In this document: piece after piece, positions 16,492 through 25,049 of the stretch
Numbering within the stretch: the stretch's first letter is position 1
Layout of the letters: each line of letters opens with the position of its first letter
DNA from: an uncultured Prevotellaceae bacterium
GTDB taxonomy: Bacteria > Bacteroidota > Bacteroidia > Bacteroidales > Muribaculaceae
Direction of reading: 5' to 3'
NCBI GenBank assembly: GCA_947306175.1
Contig: CAMZFV010000022.1
Coordinates: forward strand, 1-48,578
DNA length: 48,578 nucleotides
Translations under genes and position numbers: made by a program
The notes under the pieces: model-generated
Told to the model about the DNA's origin: nothing
The model's database searches: none
The model's input: the letters and a program-made list of their open reading frames with translations, nothing else

Positions 16492-18582
16492 TTATTTTGC
16501 TTCGTCGTCGGTTGTCGTGCCGTTGTGAGGCGGCGGGGTGGTATTGTCTGTAGTCGCTTTGACGTCGCTGGGATAGGCCACGCGCACGTGGTAGGAAGTG
16601 CGCAAGCGCTCGACAAACAGCTTCTTGATGGTCTCCACGTCACGGAAACTGATGGGTGTCTCGCGCAACAGCCCGTCGGCGACCTGGCCGTCGATGATTT
16701 TGCTCACCATGGCTGAGATGGCTTCCTCGCTATGGTCGGTCAGGCTCTTGGTTGCCGCCTCGCAGGCATCGGCCATCATCAGGATGGCGGCCTCCTTGGT
16801 CTGCGGGTTCGGCCCCGGATAAGTAAAGGGAGCGGGATCGACTTCGCGGTCGGGGTTGGCCTCACGAGCCTTGTAGTAGAAGTAGCGCGTGATGCCCTTG
16901 CCATGATGCTGGGCAATCAGGTCCTTGATGACCTTGGGCAAGCCGGCTTCCTCGGCCAGTTTAATGCCGTTGGCCACGTGGTCGATGACAATCTTGGCAC
17001 TGTCCTCGGGACGCACGAGGTGGTCGTGGGGATTCTCGCCAATTTGGTTCTCGGTGAAGAATGCGGGATTTTTGGTTTTGCCGATGTCGTGGTAAAGGGC
17101 GCCGGCGCGCACGAGCTGCATGTTGGCACCAATCTTCAACGCTGCCTCACCACCCAGGTTTGCCACCTGCATCGAGTGCTGGAAGGTGCCCGGACAGTTG
17201 GTGGACAACTTCCTCAACAGCGGATTGTTGATGTCGGTGAGTTCCAGCAGGGTCATTGTTGAGGTGAAGCCGAAGAGTTTTTCCACGACAGGGATGATGA
17301 AGACGGCAAACGACAGGATGACACAGTTGGCAAAGAAATAGCGGACGTAATGCCAGTCAAAGCTGTTCAGATCACCCTCGTTGATGAGCATCATCGCCAG
17401 ATAGGTGATGCAGTAGGCAAGGAAAATCGATGCGGCACACTGCACGAGCTGAGAGCGCTTGGTCAACTCCTTGACCGACACGATAGCGATAATGCCTGCC
17501 AGGAACTGCATGATGATGAATTCGGCTTGATGGCTCATGGCGATGAGCGAGCAGATGAGCGTTGTCACGATGTGGACAAAGAATGACGTATGGTCGTCAA
17601 AGAACGAGGACACGATGATGGGCACCAGTCCGAACGGAATGATATAAAGCATCATGTACCTGAACTTCACGCAAATCAATACCGCAATGACAAACAAGGT
17701 GATGAACGAGATGAGGAATGCCATCCGCCTGGTGCTGCTGAACACCTGGTTGCGTAGCATCTTCATGAAGAAGTAGAAGGCCAGCATGAGAATGCTCGCG
17801 ATGAGCACCTGGCCCAGCAGTGTCAGCGATTCGTCCACATTGCGTTGCTTGGAGCGGCGCGTCAACTCGTCCTGGTAGCTCTGGATGGCAGATGCCTTTT
17901 GTGGTGTGACGATTTCGCCGCGCGTGATGATGACCTCACCACGTTGTACCGTGCCGGGGGAACGCAGGGCGTTCCTTAGATCCTCGCCCAGCCATTTGTC
18001 ATTCTCTTCGGTATCGACCATCAGGTTGGGAATAAGGTAATCCCTGATATCCACCGACTTGAGTGCTTCCTGCAGGGCATAGTTGGCTTTTAGGGAGTCG
18101 GTGAGCCATTCATAGGCTTGACGCACTGTCCTCATGTTGGTGGCATCCACCACCTGCAACTCGTTGTTACCCACCATGAAACGCAGCTGTTTGCCGGCGC
18201 GGATGTCGTTGGCGGCGTCATTATCCACAATGCCGTCATTATAGAGCTTGCCGATAGCCTGCATCAGCGCCTGGCTGCCGGGCTTGCCGTTGAGTGCCCG
18301 GTACAGCAGTGCCTGCTGCTGCTCACCCTTCTTGCGGTCCATCGTATAGATCTTGGAAAAGTTCTGGTTCACGCTGTCGGTGATGTGCTTGCGGGTGGCC
18401 TCATCGACTTCAATGTCGAACTGGAAGTCAGCTTCCAGCCTGGAGTACGGCCACGGTTTGCCCACCTCAAAACTGTAGGTGGCGTCTTGCTCACGGCAGA
18501 AAAACAACGTGGTGGCAATCAGCACAATAGACAACACCAGCAGGGCGATGATGAGGATATCGTTTTTCTTGGACGTTTTCAT
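16492..18582 (-). CDS. 7TM-HD family phosphohydrolase (PgpH-like)
   Basis: This 696-aa protein has an N-terminal membrane anchor (residues 10-27), a ~230-residue extracytoplasmic region, a block of seven membrane segments (about 245-450) and a cytoplasmic HD domain with His469 (FQHSMQVA), His498-Asp499 (LYHDIGKTKNP) and the later QHHGKG motif. This is the architecture of PgpH, which hydrolyses cyclic di-AMP to pApA. It begins 33 nt after the relA stop, so the two are almost certainly co-transcribed. The C-terminus is a Thr/Pro-rich tail. Activity on c-di-AMP is inferred from the family. Confidence 0.9.
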   Translation of the reverse strand: MKTSKKNDILIIALLVLSIVLIATTLFFCREQDATYSFEVGKPWPYSRLEADFQFDIEVDEATRKHITDSVNQNFSKIYTMDRKKGEQQQALLYRALNGKPGSQALMQAIGKLYNDGIVDNDAANDIRAGKQLRFMVGNNELQVVDATNMRTVRQAYEWLTDSLKANYALQEALKSVDIRDYLIPNLMVDTEENDKWLGEDLRNALRSPGTVQRGEVIITRGEIVTPQKASAIQSYQDELTRRSKQRNVDESLTLLGQVLIASILMLAFYFFMKMLRNQVFSSTRRMAFLISFITLFVIAVLICVKFRYMMLYIIPFGLVPIIVSSFFDDHTSFFVHIVTTLICSLIAMSHQAEFIIMQFLAGIIAIVSVKELTKRSQLVQCAASIFLAYCITYLAMMLINEGDLNSFDWHYVRYFFANCVILSFAVFIIPVVEKLFGFTSTMTLLELTDINNPLLRKLSTNCPGTFQHSMQVANLGGEAALKIGANMQLVRAGALYHDIGKTKNPAFFTENQIGENPHDHLVRPEDSAKIVIDHVANGIKLAEEAGLPKVIKDLIAQHHGKGITRYFYYKAREANPDREVDPAPFTYPGPNPQTKEAAILMMADACEAATKSLTDHSEEAISAMVSKIIDGQVADGLLRETPISFRDVETIKKLFVERLRTSYHVRVAYPSDVKATTDNTTPPPHNGTTTDDEAK

Positions 18583-18615
18583 CTCTTTAGGGAGTTAGGT
18601 TTCTTCTTGATTCAA

Positions 18616-20841
18616 TCAATTCGTGCGGGTGGCGTTGGTCACGCCTTTCACCTTCTTGATTTCGCGGCACAGGTTTGTCACCACAGTGGCATCACTCACG
18701 AGCACGTCAAGGTCGCAGTTGAACACGCCCTGGTCGGCGGTGACACTCATCTTCTTCATGTTGATCGACATGTTGGTGGAGATGATGTTGACGATGGACT
18801 GCAGGATGCCCTTCTGATCGATGCCTATGATGTGGATCGAAGCTTGGAAGCGGTCGCTGTATTCTTCCCACTGGGTCTCCAGCAGGCGGGAACCGTAGCT
18901 GGCCTTGAGGCGTGCCAGCATGGGGCAATCCATCTTGTGGACAACAACCTTGTTGTCTTCGGTCAGGAAGCCGACAGTATCGTCGCCAGGGATGGGATGG
19001 CAGCAGTCTGCAATCCTGTAGTTGCTCACTCCGTCGCGGGTTTCCAGACGGTACACCATCTTGGTGTCGATGGCCTGTGACAGGTCTTGGGTGGTTTCCT
19101 TGGGGGCCTCTTTGCCCTTGAAGGGATTGCGTCGCCACCAGTTGAAGCGTGCGCCTTGGCCTTTCTTGTTGAGCATGGCCTCGTTAAGCTGAATCTCGTC
19201 GTTGCCGATCATAAAGTACAGCTCATCCTTACTGCCGACAAACTGGCGGGAGATGGCTTGCGAAAGGATCTCGTTGCTGAACTCGATATTGTGTTTGGCA
19301 AGAAAGTCCATGAAGCGTTGTTCACCCTTGTCGATGATGAGGCGGCGCTGGTGGCGCAATGCCTGGCGCAAGCGGGCCTTGCCCTTGGCGGTAACGACTA
19401 CTTGCATCCATTCGGGCTGGGGGTACTGGGTGTTGCTGGTGATGATCTCCACCTGGTCGCCGCTGTTCAGTTTGTAGGACGAAGGCACCAGTTCGTGGTT
19501 GACCTTGCCCGCGATGCAGTGGGTACCCAGGTCGGTGTGCAGGGCAAATGCCAAGTCGAGCACCGAAGCACCTTTGGGCATAGTCATTGGCTCGCCCTTG
19601 GGGGTGAAGACGATGATTTCGCTGGAAAACAGGTTGAGCTTGATCGTGTCAAGGAAGTCGATGGCGTTGGGCTCCGGCTCCTTGAGGATGTCGGTGATGG
19701 TCTGTAACCATTTTGCGAGTTCCTTCTCTTCCTCGCCCTCGCCGAGCTTGTATTTCCAGTGGGCGGCAAAGCCTCGCTCGGCGATGTCGTCCATGCGATG
19801 GCTGCGTATCTGCACCTCCACCCAGTTGCCGTCGGGACCCATGACGGTGACGTGCAGGGCTTGGTACTTGTTCACCTTGGGCGTCGTGAGCCAGTCTCGC
19901 ACGCGGTCCGGGTGCTTGGTATATACCTCGGTGATCTGGTCATAGATGCTCCAGCACAACCGTTTTTCATCATACTCTTTATCACACTGGAAAACAATGC
20001 GGGCGGCATACAGGTCATACACCTCCTCAAAGGGGATGTGCTTCATCTGCATCTTCTTCCAGATGGAGTAACACGACTTAACACGGACGGTGAAAGTGTA
20101 GTCCAGGCCCATGTTGTCGAGCCTCTCACGGATAGGAGCCGAGAAACGGGCGAACAGTTCGTTGCGTTGTTCCTCGCTGGCTTCAATCAGGCTGCTGATG
20201 CGTTCATATTCCTGGGGATGGTTGTACTTGAAACTCAGGTCCTCCAACTCGGTCTTGATGGCATACAGGCCCAACCGTTGTGCCAGCGGAGCGTAGATAT
20301 AGAGTGTCTCACCGGCAATCTTGTACTGCTTGTTGGGGGGCATCGACGACAGCGTGCGCATGTTGTGCAGGCGGTCGGCCATCTTGATGAGAATCACACG
20401 GACGTCTTCGCTCATGGTGAGCAGCAGTTTGCGGAAATTCTCGGCCTGGACCGAAGCCTTGTCGCCGAAGATGCCACCCGAAATTTTCGTCAGTCCGTCA
20501 ACGATTCTAGCGATTTTCTCGCCAAACTGTGCCTTGATGTCCTCGACGGTGTAGTCGGTATCTTCAACCACGTCGTGCAGCAGCGACGCACTGATGCTCG
20601 TCGAACCCAGTCCGATTTCTTGACTCACGATTGTCGCCACAGCGATCGGGTGCATGATATAGGGCTCGCCCGAGCGGCGCCTAATGCCCTGATGGGCATC
20701 GCGCGCAAACTTGAAAGCCCTATCAATAATCTCCACTTTCTTGCGGTGATTGCTTGACAGATAGCCATTTAACAGGTTCTGATAGGCCGCATCAATCATG
20801 CGGTTCTCCTCCTCGGGGTTGATATTGCTGTTCTGCATCAT
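18616..20841 (-). CDS. RelA/SpoT family (p)ppGpp synthetase/hydrolase
   Basis: Long RSH enzyme of 741 aa controlling the stringent response. The N-terminal HD hydrolase domain is intact (MHPIAVA at 63-69, HDVVEDTDYT at 89-98). The synthetase domain contains RVRDWLTTPKVNKYQALH and VEVQIRS. A TGS domain (VFTPKGEPMTMPKGASVLDL) and a C-terminal ACT domain follow. Intact HD residues suggest a bifunctional Rel-type enzyme. The start could be either of the first two Met codons. It heads a leftward series with the PgpH-like protein. A -7-like TACCTTTG lies at 20868-20875. Confidence 0.93.
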   Translation of the reverse strand: MMQNSNINPEEENRMIDAAYQNLLNGYLSSNHRKKVEIIDRAFKFARDAHQGIRRRSGEPYIMHPIAVATIVSQEIGLGSTSISASLLHDVVEDTDYTVEDIKAQFGEKIARIVDGLTKISGGIFGDKASVQAENFRKLLLTMSEDVRVILIKMADRLHNMRTLSSMPPNKQYKIAGETLYIYAPLAQRLGLYAIKTELEDLSFKYNHPQEYERISSLIEASEEQRNELFARFSAPIRERLDNMGLDYTFTVRVKSCYSIWKKMQMKHIPFEEVYDLYAARIVFQCDKEYDEKRLCWSIYDQITEVYTKHPDRVRDWLTTPKVNKYQALHVTVMGPDGNWVEVQIRSHRMDDIAERGFAAHWKYKLGEGEEEKELAKWLQTITDILKEPEPNAIDFLDTIKLNLFSSEIIVFTPKGEPMTMPKGASVLDLAFALHTDLGTHCIAGKVNHELVPSSYKLNSGDQVEIITSNTQYPQPEWMQVVVTAKGKARLRQALRHQRRLIIDKGEQRFMDFLAKHNIEFSNEILSQAISRQFVGSKDELYFMIGNDEIQLNEAMLNKKGQGARFNWWRRNPFKGKEAPKETTQDLSQAIDTKMVYRLETRDGVSNYRIADCCHPIPGDDTVGFLTEDNKVVVHKMDCPMLARLKASYGSRLLETQWEEYSDRFQASIHIIGIDQKGILQSIVNIISTNMSINMKKMSVTADQGVFNCDLDVLVSDATVVTNLCREIKKVKGVTNATRTN

Positions 20842-20867
20842 GAGTTATGGTCTGTATTATGGATTGG

Positions 20868-20875
20868 CAAAGGTA
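20868..20875 (-). promoter_or_regulatory. -7 element upstream of the relA/spoT-type gene
   Basis: TACCTTTG on the minus strand matches TAnnTTTG. I see no TTTG at 19-21 nt, so the -33 half is weak. Confidence 0.5.
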
Positions 20876-20992
20876 CAAAAAAGTTGTTAGTTCTATGTTT
20901 CAGTTGCCAGTTTTTCGTTTTTTCATTTGGGTTCATCTTCGAAATCTAGAATCTCTAGAGTTGTTAGATGGTCTAGAGCCTTATCTGTCACG

Positions 20993-22318
20993 CTATCCTT
21001 GGCCTTGGCTAGTGGGGTGGGTGCCGAGGATGGGGCCGGTGACGTTGAAGCGGCGGCGCCAGTCGCTGGTGGCAGTGTAGAGCCACACCCAGCCCTGGGT
21101 GATTTCGATTTCGTTGACCGTGTCGATGCCTTCGGGCAGACGGATGATGGCGCGTACGCGGCCGTTCTGGTCACATATCTGGATGCCCATACTGGTAACG
21201 GCCCACAGGTTGCCGTCGCCGTCAAACGTGATGGTCTGGATGTCCAGCGGGCGGCTGTTGTCGTCGTTGTGCAGCCAGTAGAATGGTTCGCCATGGACTA
21301 GTTTGCTGTCTTGCAGGAAGTATTGCCACACGGCATTACCTCCAGGCGTTGGTTGGATGACGGCGACAGTGGTCAGGTCGGGGTAGATGATGCGTGTGAC
21401 GGGTTTGCTGGCGCCTCCATCACCTGCCTTTTCCCAGCCCTTGTCCTCGTTAGAGAGAATTCTTTGCAGAAAATCGTTCTGTGACGTGCCCAGGGCGGGT
21501 TTAGCAGGCCAGTCCCGCCACATCCATTCCATGACTTGGGCAAAAATTTCGGTTGAACGCTTCACGTTGTGCCCTCCATCGCTCCAATCCATCTGCACGT
21601 CATAGCCTGCAAACTGCAGGGCGCTGGCCAGCATCTGATTGCCCTCATACCAGTGGCCGAACAGTGGGTTCCATGCGTCATTGCTGCCGTCCTGGATGAA
21701 GATGCGCAGGGGTAGGGGCTCGGTCTTGCGCACCAGGGCCTGCAAGTCATTGCCGCCACGCATCGCCACAAACGTGCCCACGCCCGTGAAAACTTTTCCG
21801 AACAGGTCGGGACGGTGCCATGCCGCATTGAATGCCGCGATGCCGCCGCTACTCAGGCCGAAGATCATCCTGTCCTGAGGTTGCTGTGACAGGCGGATGG
21901 GCTTGCCTTTGGCGGTTTTCAACTGCTCAACGACTGGGAGCAGCTCGGTCTCCAGGAAACGGGCGAACACGTCGGTCGTGTTGTCAAACTCATAGCAACG
22001 ATTGTAACGCAGTACAGTGCCGTCCTTGGCCTTGATGATGCCTGGCTGCAGGAACACGCCGATGGTGCAGGGCATCTTCTTGGCAGCGATGAGCGAGTCC
22101 ATCACCTGGGGCGCGTTACACAACACGCCGTCCAATCCCACGTAGAGCGCAGCAGGCCGCTTCCCGTCATACTGGTCGGGCACATACACCTGGAAAGTGT
22201 GAACCGTACCGGGATAAATCTCCGACTTTTCCAATGTGCCGTCGAGCAACACATGCCCAGCCGTCGCTGTGATCGCCCAGAGGGTAAGTATGAGAATGAG
22301 TGATAGTCGCTTGATCAT
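20993..22318 (-). CDS. Secreted esterase (enterochelin esterase/CE1-like) with beta-propeller-like tail
   Basis: With the start at 22318 the 441-aa product has a signal peptide (MIKRLSLILILTLWAITATAG). Residues ~25-265 form an alpha/beta-hydrolase of the Fes/esterase-D type: nucleophile Ser156 in GLSSGG, acid around Asp210/Asp214 (QDGSND), His250 in DGGHN. Residues ~310-441 resemble an SMP-30/gluconolactonase-type repeat segment (TITFDGDGNLWAVTSMGIQI), too short for a complete propeller. The two-part structure is seen in Bacteroidetes carbohydrate esterases. The substrate is unknown; a polysaccharide ester is a reasonable guess. No polysaccharide-use genes are adjacent. Confidence 0.75.
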   Translation of the reverse strand: MIKRLSLILILTLWAITATAGHVLLDGTLEKSEIYPGTVHTFQVYVPDQYDGKRPAALYVGLDGVLCNAPQVMDSLIAAKKMPCTIGVFLQPGIIKAKDGTVLRYNRCYEFDNTTDVFARFLETELLPVVEQLKTAKGKPIRLSQQPQDRMIFGLSSGGIAAFNAAWHRPDLFGKVFTGVGTFVAMRGGNDLQALVRKTEPLPLRIFIQDGSNDAWNPLFGHWYEGNQMLASALQFAGYDVQMDWSDGGHNVKRSTEIFAQVMEWMWRDWPAKPALGTSQNDFLQRILSNEDKGWEKAGDGGASKPVTRIIYPDLTTVAVIQPTPGGNAVWQYFLQDSKLVHGEPFYWLHNDDNSRPLDIQTITFDGDGNLWAVTSMGIQICDQNGRVRAIIRLPEGIDTVNEIEITQGWVWLYTATSDWRRRFNVTGPILGTHPTSQGQG

Positions 22319-22401
22319 AACAGATGGTCTTTTGTCAATATAAGTTGGCGCAAACTTAGTAAAAAAGCACCAATCCAGCAAATATTGACCGATAAATCAA
22401 G

Positions 22402-22431
22402 CGTGCGCCCCTCAAGTGAGAAACGCACGCT
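22402..22431 (-). terminator. Stem-loop after the NlpC/P60 gene
   Basis: GCGTGCG (22402-22408) pairs perfectly with CGCACGC (22425-22431) over a 16-nt loop, 26 nt after the stop. The following minus-strand tract is not T-rich, so the terminator call is tentative. Confidence 0.45.
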
Positions 22432-22456
22432 GTGTGATATGATAAAATGGTTTGTT

Positions 22457-22990
22457 TTACAGGACTCGGCAGGCGCCGACGTAGCGGCGGCTGTAGTAGG
22501 ACTCGGTGTTTTTGCTCTCGGTGACACCGCTGTGGCAAGCCGAGTGGATGAAATGGAAAGTGTTGTCCTCATTAACCTTGGTGACAATACCCACGTGGCC
22601 TACGCCACCACGGCCCGAACGGCCCTGGAAGAACACGAGGTCACCAGGCTGCAGGTCATTCTTCTTCACGCGGACACCGTCGAAAATCTGGCCCCTGGAT
22701 GAACGGTCCAGTTCGATGCCGAAGCGCTTGAATACATAGCTGGTGAAGCCAGAGCAGTCAAAACCGCGAGGGGACATGGCTCCATAACGATAGGGCGTAC
22801 CACGGAAACGGTATGCGTAATTGATAACTTGGTCAACGATGTTGTTGCGGCTGATTTGCTCGAGCTGTTCGAGAACGGTGCCTTGTTTGCGATTGCTCAA
22901 CTGCTGTGATTGTGCAGTGAAGCTGGTAAGGGTGATTACTAAGAGAATTAATAATGTTGTGAATAATCTTATGTTCTTAATAAAACTCAT
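22457..22990 (-). CDS. NlpC/P60 family cell-wall hydrolase
   Basis: Exported 177-aa cysteine peptidase of the NlpC/P60 type, which cuts peptide bonds in peptidoglycan stems. A signal peptide spans residues 1-27. The catalytic set is Cys79 (GFDCSGFTSYVF), His132 (GHVGIV) and His149 (FIHSA). The PGDLVFF segment before the first His is also characteristic. There is no separate wall-binding domain, so it is the short type. Its own promoter lies 100 nt upstream. Confidence 0.93.
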   Translation of the reverse strand: MSFIKNIRLFTTLLILLVITLTSFTAQSQQLSNRKQGTVLEQLEQISRNNIVDQVINYAYRFRGTPYRYGAMSPRGFDCSGFTSYVFKRFGIELDRSSRGQIFDGVRVKKNDLQPGDLVFFQGRSGRGGVGHVGIVTKVNEDNTFHFIHSACHSGVTESKNTESYYSRRYVGACRVL

Positions 22991-23089
22991 AAATTATTTA
23001 TTTAGGGGACTGGAAGATGTGCCATTGCACTCACTTCTTTAAGGTCATCGGGAACGAATCCGGTGACGTGCGTCCTGGTTTGTTTTAAA

Positions 23090-23119
23090 CGAAGATAGGT
23101 GTTGCGTCGGCATAACAAA
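23090..23119 (-). promoter_or_regulatory. Promoter of the NlpC/P60 gene
   Basis: On the minus strand TATCTTCG (23090-23097, one mismatch to TAnnTTTG) has TTTG (23116-23119) 18 nt upstream. It gives a ~95-nt leader. Confidence 0.5.
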
Positions 23120-23135
23120 GAACGAATTCTCGGGC

Positions 23136-23161
23136 TTTGTGCTCGGCTCGCACTACCTTTG
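23136..23161 (+). promoter_or_regulatory. Orphan rightward promoter-like site
   Basis: TTTGTGCTCGGCTCGCAC precedes TACCTTTG (23154-23161) on the plus strand. It resembles the acyl-CoA synthetase promoter (TTTGCGCTCGGCTTGCAC then TATCTTTG) almost base for base. No plus-strand gene follows before 24240; genes on both sides point left. Confidence 0.5.
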
Positions 23162-23164
23162 ACG

Positions 23165-23458
23165 CTGCAAAATTACCACAACCTGTCAACTCGACCAAAC
23201 ATCTTAAACACTTGTAAACATTTGGCAAAAATCGGGGTTTTAACAAATTGTTCCACGCAAACGCCCTCACAATGGGGGCTGACGAAGGGTCGCAATGTTT
23301 AAATTTTGGAAATGAAAAATGAAAAAGTTTACACTTTTTAACAATAAATGGCATCCTATAAGATTTATTTTTTGGATTTTTGCCACAAAAACTGTCCCTT
23401 TGTTGAAATAAAATGGCTTGTTGAATTGCAAAATGCAACCAACAAGCCTTGTTTTATT
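23165..23458 (+). ncRNA. Possible ~290-nt noncoding transcript in a 572-nt gap
   Basis: The gap 22991-23562 carries no credible reading frame. It has an orphan rightward promoter at 23136-23161 and, 250 nt on, a strong nested hairpin (23415-23448) followed by TTGTTTTATT. Together they would define a transcript of about 290 nt. The sequence does not resemble an RNA family I know. The call rests only on promoter and terminator and is speculative. Confidence 0.3.
23415..23458. terminator. Strong nested terminator hairpin
   Basis: GGCTTGTTG (23415-23423) pairs perfectly with 23440-23448, and inside it TTGCA (23426-23430) pairs with TGCAA (23434-23438). Rightward it is followed by TTGTTTTATT, leftward by ATTTTATTT. 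It can end the candidate plus-strand RNA and also transcripts from the lipoprotein gene on the right. Confidence 0.75.
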
Positions 23459-23562
23459 AAAAAAGTGGTTTTGCGGCATTTTTGACGTCTGTTGAAACGC
23501 CCTTGCCGTGGAACATTTTTCAACTTTTCCCCGTGCGTTCCCAGGGTGGGTGCAACGGGCTA

Positions 23563-24054
23563 TCAGTTGGAGATGAAGTAGCCGCCGTTGCTTGGTGTGA
23601 CATGGTAGGCGCGCATACCCACCTTGTTGTTGATGGCGACACCGCTGACAGGGCCTCCCGCGCCGGTTAGGGGGTTGTAACGAGATTTACATTTCGGGCA
23701 CACCGCCTCAAAGTTGTCGTTATCAATCGACAGGGTGATGTCCTGGCTGGCTTCAACTGGGCATGACAGGTCGTAGGCCATCGGGGCATCGATGCCCATC
23801 ATCAGCAATACGCCGCCATAGCCCGTGTAGGTGTTGACGTTGTAGGGGAAGTTGGCTGGTATTCCCTTTTCGCGGTTGAAGATGCGGTAGTCGCCCATGC
23901 CGTTCACGCCGTAGATGTTCCACATGGCATATCCGCCCAGGTCGATACGCACGGTGAAACGGGGGATTGCCTTGTTGTCAATGTGGTCGCAACTGCTCGC
24001 CATCACCAGTGTGAGCAGGGCAATCATGAGGGGAAATAATCGATGATATTTCAT
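23563..24054 (-). CDS. Lipoprotein with degenerate Rieske-like cysteine pattern
   Basis: This 163-aa protein has a lipoprotein signal (LTLVMASSC, lipidated Cys22). The mature part contains DLSCPVE (Cys98) and, 20 residues later, EAVCPKCKSRYNPLTGAGG (Cys119, Cys122), then PVSGVA. The spacing and the GAGGPVSG ending recall the cluster-binding loops of Rieske proteins, but the two histidines are absent (CxH is CPV; CxxH is CPKC). It may bind zinc, an altered cluster or nothing. It is a single gene facing left; no partner redox genes are adjacent. The function is unknown. Confidence 0.7.
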   Translation of the reverse strand: MKYHRLFPLMIALLTLVMASSCDHIDNKAIPRFTVRIDLGGYAMWNIYGVNGMGDYRIFNREKGIPANFPYNVNTYTGYGGVLLMMGIDAPMAYDLSCPVEASQDITLSIDNDNFEAVCPKCKSRYNPLTGAGGPVSGVAINNKVGMRAYHVTPSNGGYFISN

Positions 24055-24184
24055 GATTTCGTATTGTATTTTTTACAAATAACGTAATTAATGCCTATTT
24101 GATTGTAAAAGATCGAGGAAATCTATACTTTTAGACAAATATGGTTGCGTCTTGACATAAAAATTAAAAAACAAGGCTTTTTAT

Positions 24185-24215
24185 TTTGTTCTGTCCATGA
24201 CTTGCACTAATTTTG
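24185..24215 (+). promoter_or_regulatory. Promoter of the glycosyltransferase-PBP1A pair
   Basis: TTTG (24185-24188), 19 nt, TAATTTTG (24208-24215), with CTTGCAC immediately before the -7 as in the surE and acyl-CoA synthetase promoters. The ATG at 24240 follows after 24 nt. Confidence 0.8.
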
Positions 24216-24239
24216 CATTCACTAAACCATTATATAGGC

Positions 24240-24995
24240 ATGGATCCGTTATTTTCGATCATAACCGTCACATGGAATGCCGCCAGTGTCATCGCGCCCA
24301 CGCTTCAAAGCGTGCAGCGCCAGACGTGCAGTAACTATGAGATGTTAATCATCGATGGCGCTTCGACCGATGAGACGCTTGACATGGTTCGGCAGACCTC
24401 CATTGCCGGGTTGCGCGTGTTCAGTGAGCCTGATAAGGGTTTATATGACGCGATGAACAAAGGTATCGCAAGGGCCCGTGGACGTTATATTGTCTTCCTC
24501 AATGCGGGAGATGCGTTTGCCAGCGAGACCGTTTTGGCACGCTTGGCCTTGCTCACGGCTGACAATCCAGGTGTCATCTATGGTCAGACCCAACTGGTAG
24601 ATGCTCAGCGCAATGTGGTAGGCCAGCGGCACTTGACGGCTCCTAAGCGTTTGACGGCAGCCAGTTTCCTCAATGGTATGGTGGTGTGCCATCAGGCTTT
24701 TGTGGCGCGCCGCGACTTGGTGCCAGAATATGACCTGCAGTATCGTCTTAGTGCCGACTATGACTGGTGCATCAAGATCCTGCGCAAGTCCACCGCCAAT
24801 GCCTATGCGGGTCCAGAACCCATTATCAGTTATCTGGCCGACGGCATGACCACGCGGCACCATCGCGAGTCGCTGATGGAGCGTTACCGCATTATGTGCC
24901 GTCATTATGGTACTGTCAAGGCCACACTGCGTCATTTGGGTTTCATCCCGCGTTACCTGAAGCGCCGTTTCGGCCACAGTGCCAACAGCCAGTAA
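24240..24995 (+). CDS. Family 2 glycosyltransferase
   Basis: This 251-aa GT-A enzyme starts MDPLFSIITVTWNAAS; an upstream in-frame ATG at 24213 lies within the promoter's -7 element and is rejected. GT2 features: IIDGASTDETL (residues ~39-49), then the nucleotide-sugar segment SEPDKGLYDAMNKGIARARG and the metal-binding-type FLNAGDAF. This resembles WcaA/WbbL-like sugar transferases of capsule or LPS synthesis. The acceptor base may be in SADYDWCIKI. PBP1A follows 54 nt downstream on the same strand, so co-transcription is likely. The sugar and acceptor are unknown. Confidence 0.88.
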   Translation: MDPLFSIITVTWNAASVIAPTLQSVQRQTCSNYEMLIIDGASTDETLDMVRQTSIAGLRVFSEPDKGLYDAMNKGIARARGRYIVFLNAGDAFASETVLARLALLTADNPGVIYGQTQLVDAQRNVVGQRHLTAPKRLTAASFLNGMVVCHQAFVARRDLVPEYDLQYRLSADYDWCIKILRKSTANAYAGPEPIISYLADGMTTRHHRESLMERYRIMCRHYGTVKATLRHLGFIPRYLKRRFGHSANSQ

Positions 24996-25049
24996 CGCTT
25001 CACATCCATCTCTTCTTGAATAATTAACCTCTACTTCTTCTATAAGCAC

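Noticed and set aside
23165..23458. Homology of the orphan RNA to the LRR leader RNA module
   Set aside because: None of the shared blocks (GCCTTGCT, GCCAGGA, TTCCTGGCAATGCT) is present; only the general size is similar.
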